A stretch of DNA of 6,883 bases, from assembly GCA_023429365.1 (NCBI GenBank), contig JAEYVW010000179.1:1-6883 (forward strand), in the 5' to 3' direction. This document shows positions 1 through 4,301 of the stretch, piece by piece. This DNA is from Bacteroidota bacterium (GTDB lineage: Bacteria; Bacteroidota; Bacteroidia; Chitinophagales; Chitinophagaceae). Numbering within the stretch: position 1 is the first letter of the stretch; every line of letters begins with the position of its first letter. The notes under the pieces were generated by a model. The model had not been told where the DNA came from. It did not search any database and saw only the letters and a list, made by a program, of their open reading frames with translations. A program made the translations under genes and the position numbers.

Positions 1-1
1 G

Positions 2-232
2 AATCACTGGGGCACGGGGTATATGAGATGCGAGGGCAATTACAATTCAACAACCAGGATACTGAATTATGAAGGGGAGTTTGAGCCATCGCCTGGAGTA
101 ATTGTAAAAGTTTTACGCAACATTAAATTTATTGATGTGGACAATTATGATGAAGAGTGGCATCGCACGGTTGACGGTAAAGAAATACAAAGGAGTGTAT
201 CAAGATATACCCGAATTAAATCTGGTAAATAA
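2..232 (+). CDS. DUF1579-like protein, C-terminal part (5' end outside window)
   Basis: The frame is open from the left edge and ends at TAA 230-232. It gives about 76 residues starting NHWGTGYMRCEGNYN. The layout resembles the C-terminal half of the DUF1579 family: an 'x-x-G-T-G-x-M-x-x-E-G-x-Y' strand, then a 'GEFEPSPG' turn, a 'KFIDVDNYDEEWHR' strand and a final 'DGKEIQRSVSRYTRI' strand, where family members usually end with 'DGKE..-x-x-x-Y-T-R'. An ATG lies at 23, but the residues before it fit the same domain, so the true start is almost certainly upstream of the window. DUF1579 proteins are small beta-rich proteins of unknown biochemical role; no function is claimed. The family assignment is from memory of the motif pattern, not from a search. 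The gene lies 97 bp upstream of the sensor kinase on the same strand, with no terminator visible between them. Confidence 0.7.
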   Translation, partial: NHWGTGYMRCEGNYNSTTRILNYEGEFEPSPGVIVKVLRNIKFIDVDNYDEEWHRTVDGKEIQRSVSRYTRIKSGK

Positions 233-329
233 ATGACTATGAATCTATAAACCCGTCAATCACAACTGCAATCACTGTTGTTGGAAAATGAAGTAATTTT
301 AATAGATGCTGCTTAACTAAAACTATGTT

Positions 330-2435
330 ATGCGTTGCCAGCTGTTTATCTTCTTTGTACTGCTTGCACTTTCCGCGCAAACGCAAACTCATGAGATAGA
401 CAGCATCCGGGAAAATCTCAACACAGGTGCTGCCCCCGAAACCGTCAAGAGCCTGAACGCACTGGGCTGGCAGTTTTACAACAACTGGATCCATTCCGAC
501 TCTGCGCTGAAATATGCACGTCTCGCATACCAGGAAGCAAGCGTTATTAATGATTTCAACGGTATGGCAGAAGCCCTCGTCATCGAGGGCGGTGTAGAAG
601 GCCGGCTATTAGGGCATCCTGATATAATGGAGCGGAATGCGAGAATGGCCATTGAAGTGTTGAAGAATGAGACAGATGCTAGACCGCTTCCCCTGGCCTG
701 GTATAATCTCGCTTTTTCATTAACCATTGCCGGTAAATATGAAGAGGCAACCGACGCGGTCAGCCAGGCAATGTCATATGCAACGAAGACAGGCGATCAA
801 TTATCACTTGGTTGGGCCAGGTATGCAGCAGGTTTCAATTATTCAAAAACCGGTGAATATTGGAAGTCCTTCGAGAATCTAATTGAAGCTGTAGAAACAG
901 GACGGCAATTTAATGATACGATACTCATGTGTTATTCTCTGGCATTTATCGGAAGAGCATTCAACAGGGTTGGTGATCCATCCAAAGCATTGCAATATTA
1001 CTACCAGGCATTCGAGTATAAATGCCCTTCTGCTCTAATTTGGCCGCATACTGAAGATATGGCGTATGCTCACCTGGTGTTGAAACAATATGATTCTGTA
1101 GCCTGGTACCAGCAAAAATACCGGGACGATATTAGTTTGTATACAAACGATTCTACGGTTAGAAAAAAATTTGCTGCTTTTGCATACGGCTTTTCCACGG
1201 AATTGCAGTTGGCAGCGAAACAATATGATAGTTTAATATTTCAGGTTCAGCCCCGGTTATCGCAGTTAAGAAAGAACAATGATGTTCTCCCCCTGATGAC
1301 AAATTTGCTGGTGCTTGCAAAGGCTTACCTGGGTAAATCAGATTTGCAGGCGGCTCTTGGATACGCAAAGGAGTTAAACCGGGTTGCCAGTACGGCACAT
1401 AATAAAGAGTTTCAGAAAAATGCATACGACTTGACGGCGTCGGTCTATGACCGTCTTGGAAAAGCTGATAGCGCCTATTATTATTTTAAACAGTTCGTGG
1501 CAATTAGGGATTCAATGGAAACAGTGCAATACGCGGGTAGAACCGCACTCTACCTGGCGGCATCTGAAGCTGAAACTAAGATCAGGCTTTTGAAAAAAGA
1601 TAAGGAGCTTGGTGATCGGCAGCTGGCACTGAATCAAAAGGAACTACAAAAGCAGGCACAATTCAGGAACTGGCTGATAACCGGGAGTATTGCCCTGCTT
1701 TTGATACTGGGATTGATTGTAAGAAATATCATGCTGAGAAGAAAGCATGACAAGCTTCGCTATATACATGAACAGTCAGGCCTGAAGCGAAAGGCGATGG
1801 AGCTGGAAATGCAGGCGCTTAGGGCACAGATGAATCCCCATTTTATCTTTAATTGTTTGAGTGCCATTGATAACCTTATCCAGACTAACCAGGCCGACAA
1901 GGCTACATCTTATCTTGCCCGTTTTGCCAAATTGATCAGATCGGTATTAGATAGCTCAAAGAATAACCTGGTGCCATTTCAAACCGATTTGGAGACAATC
2001 CGGTTGTACCTGGAAATGGAAAAGTTTCGCTGCAATAACAAGTTTGAATACGAGATAAGTGTTGAACCGGTATTATTTCATGGCGATTTTAAAGTCCCGC
2101 CGTTAATTGTCCAGCCCTTCCTGGAAAATGCAATTCATCACGGGTTATTGAACAAAAGGGAAAAGGACAGGCGGCTCCAACTGGAGATCAGTCTCAGCGA
2201 TGAAAGCATTGTCTATTCCATAACTGACAATGGTATTGGCAGATTACGGGCAGCCGAGTTTAAAGCAAGAAACAAACCTGAGTACCAGTCTTATGGCATC
2301 GCCATCACCCGGGAGCGCATTCATCTGCATAACCAGAATGGGATAGATGATGACCTTGTCATTGCGGACCTGGAAAACGGCGGCATACCCGCTGGAACAA
2401 AAGCCGTCATAAGAATTAATGGATCAAAGTCATAA
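330..2435 (+). CDS. TPR-repeat sensor histidine kinase, LytS/YehU type
   Basis: A 701-residue membrane sensor kinase. Residues 1-16 form a signal peptide (hydrophobic FIFFVLLALSA, likely cut near A16). Residues about 40-400 are helical TPR-like repeats, clearest at about 120-151, 160-191, 200-230, 321-349 and 364-394, and are expected to be periplasmic. A charged coiled coil (about 411-446) leads into one membrane helix (about 447-467), followed by a basic RRKHDK stop. The cytoplasmic core is of the His_kinase (PF06580) plus HATPase_c type. The phospho-acceptor is H504 in MNPHFIFN, the N-box is PFLENAIHHG with N600, and the G1 box is DNGIG with D633. A short YGIAITRERI replaces the classical second glycine box, as is common in this family. 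ATG 330 is chosen because the signal peptide begins there; ATG 325 is out of frame. No Shine-Dalgarno is visible. The ligand is unknown; TPRs suggest protein or peptide sensing. The adjacent LytTR regulator is the expected phosphotransfer partner. Confidence 0.93.
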   Translation: MRCQLFIFFVLLALSAQTQTHEIDSIRENLNTGAAPETVKSLNALGWQFYNNWIHSDSALKYARLAYQEASVINDFNGMAEALVIEGGVEGRLLGHPDIMERNARMAIEVLKNETDARPLPLAWYNLAFSLTIAGKYEEATDAVSQAMSYATKTGDQLSLGWARYAAGFNYSKTGEYWKSFENLIEAVETGRQFNDTILMCYSLAFIGRAFNRVGDPSKALQYYYQAFEYKCPSALIWPHTEDMAYAHLVLKQYDSVAWYQQKYRDDISLYTNDSTVRKKFAAFAYGFSTELQLAAKQYDSLIFQVQPRLSQLRKNNDVLPLMTNLLVLAKAYLGKSDLQAALGYAKELNRVASTAHNKEFQKNAYDLTASVYDRLGKADSAYYYFKQFVAIRDSMETVQYAGRTALYLAASEAETKIRLLKKDKELGDRQLALNQKELQKQAQFRNWLITGSIALLLILGLIVRNIMLRRKHDKLRYIHEQSGLKRKAMELEMQALRAQMNPHFIFNCLSAIDNLIQTNQADKATSYLARFAKLIRSVLDSSKNNLVPFQTDLETIRLYLEMEKFRCNNKFEYEISVEPVLFHGDFKVPPLIVQPFLENAIHHGLLNKREKDRRLQLEISLSDESIVYSITDNGIGRLRAAEFKARNKPEYQSYGIAITRERIHLHNQNGIDDDLVIADLENGGIPAGTKAVIRINGSKS

Positions 2436-2444
2436 AAATAGAAC

Positions 2445-3185
2445 ATGCTGAGAACAGTATTGGTAGATGATGATGAGAGTAACCTGAGCTCATTGAGAGA
2501 GAAAATTTCCAATCATTGCAAACAGGTTCAGATCATTGCCTGTTGTGATAATCCGGAAGAGGCGATAAGCATTATTGACCAGGAGAAACCTGACCTGGTT
2601 TTCCTGGATATCGAAATGCCGCAGATGAATGGTTTTGTGATGTTACAACAATTAGGTTACAGAAACTTTGAACTCATCTTTGTTACAGCTTACGATCACT
2701 ACGCCGTGAAGGCGATAAGAAGTTGTGCCCTGGACTACCTGGTAAAACCGGTTGAAATCGAAGAGCTAAAATCGGCAGTTGCCAGGGCTGAAGCGAAAAA
2801 GGATCAAACCTCCTCTTCTGCGCAACTGGACCTGCTAATCGCACATTTGCAAAAAAAGCAAACGAAACTACTGACCATCCCAACAAGTGATGGACTTCAG
2901 TTCATCGCTATAGAAGACATAATTTACCTCGAGGCGAGTGATAACTATTCCAATATTTATCTTTCAACTAATAAAAAGTTTTTGGTAAGCCGCACTTTAA
3001 AGGATTTCGAGGAATTGTTGCCAGCAGATATATTCATTCGTATACACTATTCGACTATCGTAAATAAATTTTATGTTGACAGGTATATCCGGGGAGAGGG
3101 CGGGCAGGTTGTCATGAGAAATGGTAGTACGCTGGATGTTTCCAAAAGAAAAAAGTCTGCGTTTTTACAGGCGATAGGGTATTGA
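2445..3185 (+). CDS. LytTR-family response regulator transcription factor
   Basis: A 246-residue two-domain regulator. Residues 1-115 form the receiver domain: acidic pocket D8-D10, phospho-acceptor D55 in FLDIEMP, T81 in FVTAYD, and K101 in YLVKPVE. Residues about 116-140 are a charged linker. Residues about 141-245 form a LytTR DNA-binding domain, recognisable from 'IEDIIYLEASDNYSNIYL', the 'FIRIHYSTIVNKFYVDRY' segment and the ending 'LDVSKRKKSAFL'. Full domain length and all switch residues are present, so it should be functional. It starts 9 bp after the kinase stop codon on the same strand, so the pair is very probably one transcript and a cognate system. LytTR proteins bind direct repeats upstream of targets; no such site could be identified with confidence here. 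The start region is A-rich with no Shine-Dalgarno. Confidence 0.95.
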   Translation: MLRTVLVDDDESNLSSLREKISNHCKQVQIIACCDNPEEAISIIDQEKPDLVFLDIEMPQMNGFVMLQQLGYRNFELIFVTAYDHYAVKAIRSCALDYLVKPVEIEELKSAVARAEAKKDQTSSSAQLDLLIAHLQKKQTKLLTIPTSDGLQFIAIEDIIYLEASDNYSNIYLSTNKKFLVSRTLKDFEELLPADIFIRIHYSTIVNKFYVDRYIRGEGGQVVMRNGSTLDVSKRKKSAFLQAIGY

Positions 3186-3277
3186 AAGATTTTATGGCAT
3201 TCCCCTAGCTGTAATTGCATAGATTGGCTAAATCGGACGCGTATGAGAACATCATTAATAAGTCTATTTTCATTCCC
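3186..3277. other. convergent intergenic gap, no clear terminator
   Basis: This 92-bp gap separates the 3' ends of the response regulator (+) and the small hypothetical gene (-). No GC-rich hairpin followed by a T-run was found on either strand, so termination here may be Rho-dependent or use a weak structure. Confidence 0.5.
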
Positions 3278-3526
3278 TCAACATTCAGAATAAGGATCCG
3301 CGAATATCCCATTTACCGCCACGATGGTATCGAGCTCGATATGCTGCTCGTTGTCCAGTTCAATATACGGTTGTGCAACATCGTTTCGCATCGTCTTTAT
3401 CTTCCCTTCCGCCCTCGAGAGACCGTTGTTGTCGATGAGCAGCGCAACTTTGTCTCCTTGTACTTTGTGAAGAGAAAGCATATCTGCAAAAGTCTGATTT
3501 TTCCGAAGTGTCATCCTGCTTTCCAT
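3278..3526 (-). CDS. small hypothetical protein, possibly a small beta-barrel
   Basis: A hypothetical protein of 82 residues from ATG 3526. The frame can be extended to a TTG at 3550 (90 residues) or shortened to ATG 3514 (78 residues). ATG 3526 is preferred because it has GAGG just upstream and is a normal start codon. The N-terminus is helical and basic (MTLRKNQTFADMLSLHKVQG). It is followed by alternating hydrophobic strands: 'KVALLIDNNGLSRAEGKI', then 'PYIELDNEQHIELDTIVAVNG', ending 'DPYSEC'. The pattern 'GLSRAEGKI...IELD...IELDTIVAVNG' looks like short beta-barrel proteins (LSm/YolD-like), but this is only a pattern impression. No signal peptide or membrane helix is visible. The opposite-strand frame at 3215-3553 lacks any domain-like pattern, so the - strand is taken as coding. 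The gene diverges from hsp20 and converges with the response regulator. Function is unknown. Confidence 0.65.
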   Translation of the reverse strand: MESRMTLRKNQTFADMLSLHKVQGDKVALLIDNNGLSRAEGKIKTMRNDVAQPYIELDNEQHIELDTIVAVNGIFADPYSEC

Positions 3527-3593
3527 AGCCTCAGTTTTAAACTTTATCAATAAATGTTTCGTCTCAGGATAAGGTTTGGGGTGCTTGTGTCAG

Positions 3594-3601
3594 CAAAGTT
3601 A
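3594..3601 (-). promoter_or_regulatory. candidate Bacteroidota -7 element for the small hypothetical gene
   Basis: Read on the - strand this is TAACTTTG, an exact match to TAnnTTTG. It lies about 70 bp upstream of ATG 3526, giving a leader of about 60 nt. A clear -33 TTTG is not visible at the expected distance, so the call rests on one box and the position. Confidence 0.4.
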
Positions 3602-3603
3602 AG

Positions 3604-3613
3604 TTCTTAAGAA
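3604..3613. repeat. 10-bp perfect palindrome TTCTTAAGAA in the divergent region
   Basis: TTCTTAAGAA is its own reverse complement. It sits immediately upstream of the candidate - strand -7 element, inside the spacer where a -33/-7 promoter would bind polymerase, and is loosely flanked by CAAAG (3594-3598) and CTTTG (3617-3621). It could be an operator for the hypothetical gene. A 10-bp AT-rich palindrome can also arise by chance. Confidence 0.35.
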
Positions 3614-3672
3614 ATGCTTTGAATCCCTGATAAATCTCATGTGTGCAGTTGACGCAAATCCTCGGACAGGGC

Positions 3673-3704
3673 TTGTTTCAGGTAGTACATTTGATATGAA
3701 ACAA
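3673..3704. repeat. 8-bp inverted repeat TTGTTTCA-N16-TGAAACAA, candidate hsp20 operator
   Basis: TTGTTTCA (3673-3680) and TGAAACAA (3697-3704) are exact reverse complements separated by 16 bp. The arms bracket the candidate hsp20 -7 box at 3686-3693, with the right arm over the expected transcription start. That is a typical geometry for a dimeric repressor site. It does not match CIRCE (TTAGCACTC-N9-GAGTGCTAA). In RNA it could instead form a weak hairpin before the U-run at 3708-3714. Confidence 0.4.
3686..3693 (+). promoter_or_regulatory. candidate Bacteroidota -7 element for hsp20
   Basis: TACATTTG matches TAnnTTTG exactly and lies 42 bp upstream of the hsp20 ATG, predicting transcription from about 3698-3701 and a leader of about 35 nt. 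No convincing -33 TTTG is present 19-21 bp further upstream (the nearest TTG, at 3649 and 3673, are badly spaced). The promoter may therefore need an activator or an alternative sigma factor. Confidence 0.5.
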
Positions 3705-3707
3705 ACA

Positions 3708-3731
3708 TTTTTTTAAACCTAAAAAAGGAGG
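3708..3731 (+). promoter_or_regulatory. possible FourU-like RNA thermometer over the hsp20 ribosome binding site
   Basis: A run of seven T (3708-3714) precedes AAAAGGA at 3723-3729. In RNA, U3708-U3714 can pair with 3723-3729 in seven A-U or G-U pairs around an 8-nt loop, placing UUUU opposite the AGGA core of the ribosome binding site. FourU thermometers of heat-shock genes use this pairing. The stem is weak and the evidence is by eye only. Confidence 0.3.
3725..3731 (+). promoter_or_regulatory. strong Shine-Dalgarno AAGGAGG before hsp20
   Basis: AAGGAGG ends 4 nt before ATG 3736 and fixes the hsp20 start. Full Shine-Dalgarno sequences are uncommon in Bacteroidota, and none of the other starts in this window has one. 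Confidence 0.85.
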
Positions 3732-3735
3732 TCTT

Positions 3736-4176
3736 ATGGGAACCCAGGAACTAACCAGGTTATCGGAAAAGATGCCTTCCCTGTTTAGTGATTTTTTTAA
3801 ACCATGGAATGAATGGTTTGATAATTCGTCTTTCGGCCGGGTAATGAATGTGCCCGCCGTCAACATTGCTGAAAACAAAGACGGATATGTTTTGTCACTG
3901 GCAGCACCTGGTAAGAAAAAATCCGATTTCAACATTGATATCGACGGGAACCTGCTTACCATCAGCAGTGAAACAAGTGAAAGCAAAGAAGAAAAAGACG
4001 AGAAGTTTACCCGCAAAGAGTACAACTATTCTTCTTTCAGCCGCAGCTTTACCCTGCCCGACGAAGTCAACATGGAGAAAATCGACGCTAAGTATGAAGA
4101 TGGCGTGTTAAAAATTAACCTGCCCTGCAATGAAAACCTGAAAAAGATTTCAGCGAAACAAATCGCTGTAAAATAG
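3736..4176 (+). CDS. Hsp20/alpha-crystallin family small heat-shock protein
   Basis: A 146-residue small heat-shock protein of typical bacterial length. It is an ATP-independent cytoplasmic holdase that binds unfolding proteins as large oligomers and passes them to the DnaK/ClpB systems. Residues 1-38 form the N-terminal arm, with the aromatic 'LFSDFFKPWNEWFD' found in many Bacteroidota Hsp20 proteins. Residues about 39-134 are the alpha-crystallin domain: 'VNIAENKDGYVLSLAAPG', 'DFNIDIDGNLLTISSE', 'SSFSRSFTLPDEV', and the hallmark 'A-x-Y-x-D-G-V-L-x-I-x-L-P' at 118-130. The C-terminus carries an I-x-V anchoring motif (I143-A-V145) used for oligomer assembly. The start is set by the strong Shine-Dalgarno at 3725-3731. 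The gene is monocistronic: its own candidate promoter lies upstream and a strong terminator 24 bp after the stop. Regulation is probably by stress through the inverted repeat and leader described separately. Confidence 0.96.
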   Translation: MGTQELTRLSEKMPSLFSDFFKPWNEWFDNSSFGRVMNVPAVNIAENKDGYVLSLAAPGKKKSDFNIDIDGNLLTISSETSESKEEKDEKFTRKEYNYSSFSRSFTLPDEVNMEKIDAKYEDGVLKINLPCNENLKKISAKQIAVK

Positions 4177-4197
4177 ACCACCTACTGTGTGGTTTTT
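4177..4197 (+). terminator. short hairpin plus T5 directly after hsp20 stop
   Basis: ACCAC (4177-4181) pairs with GTGGT (4189-4193) around a 7-nt loop and runs into TTTTT (4193-4197). A 5-bp stem is weak; it probably only assists the stronger terminator that follows. Confidence 0.4.
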
Positions 4198-4200
4198 GAT

Positions 4201-4234
4201 CCCGCTGCGAAAAGCAAAGCAGCGGGTTTTTTTT
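4201..4234 (+). terminator. strong intrinsic terminator of hsp20
   Basis: CCCGCTGC (4201-4208) and GCAGCGGG (4219-4226) form a perfect 8-bp GC-rich stem with a 10-nt loop, followed by eight T (4227-4234). On the - strand there is no T tail, so it acts for hsp20 only. Confidence 0.93.
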
Positions 4235-4257
4235 ATAAAACAAAGTGAAGGAAAATA

Positions 4258-4295
4258 GGGTCGGGCATTTCGATTACATTCAAAATGCCCGGCCC
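4258..4295 (-). terminator. long hairpin downstream of ppsA, likely terminator
   Basis: The + strand arms GGGTCGGGCATTT (4258-4270) and AAATGCCCGGCCC (4283-4295) form a 13-bp stem with one G-T wobble and a 12-nt loop. Reading with ppsA, the hairpin starts 6 nt after the stop codon and is followed by TATTTTCC, a modest U tail. On the + strand the tail is TTAAAG, so it is less suited to terminate hsp20. Confidence 0.75.
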
Positions 4296-4301
4296 TTAAA
4301 G

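Noticed and set aside
294..301. TAATTTTA as a -7 element for the sensor kinase
   Set aside because: It matches only 7 of 8 positions, and the nearest TTG (278-283) is too close to serve as a -33 element.
3548..3550. TTG as the start codon of the small hypothetical gene
   Set aside because: ATG codons at 3526 and 3514 are available, and GAGG lies just before 3526. TTG remains possible but is less likely.
3215..3553. + strand reading frame opposite the small hypothetical gene
   Set aside because: Its translation has no domain-like pattern, is rich in unusual residue clusters, and lies antisense to the frame with clear alternating strand structure.
3673..3714. Inverted repeat plus T-run as an intrinsic terminator
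   Set aside because: The stem is AT-rich with a 16-nt loop, the T-run is not directly attached, and no + strand gene upstream in this region needs terminating.
3601..3735. CIRCE or FNR/CRP-type operator upstream of hsp20
   Set aside because: No TTAGCACTC/GAGTGCTAA, TTGAT-N4-ATCAA or TGTGA-N6-TCACA pair was found; only isolated half-like strings such as TTGAT at 3691.
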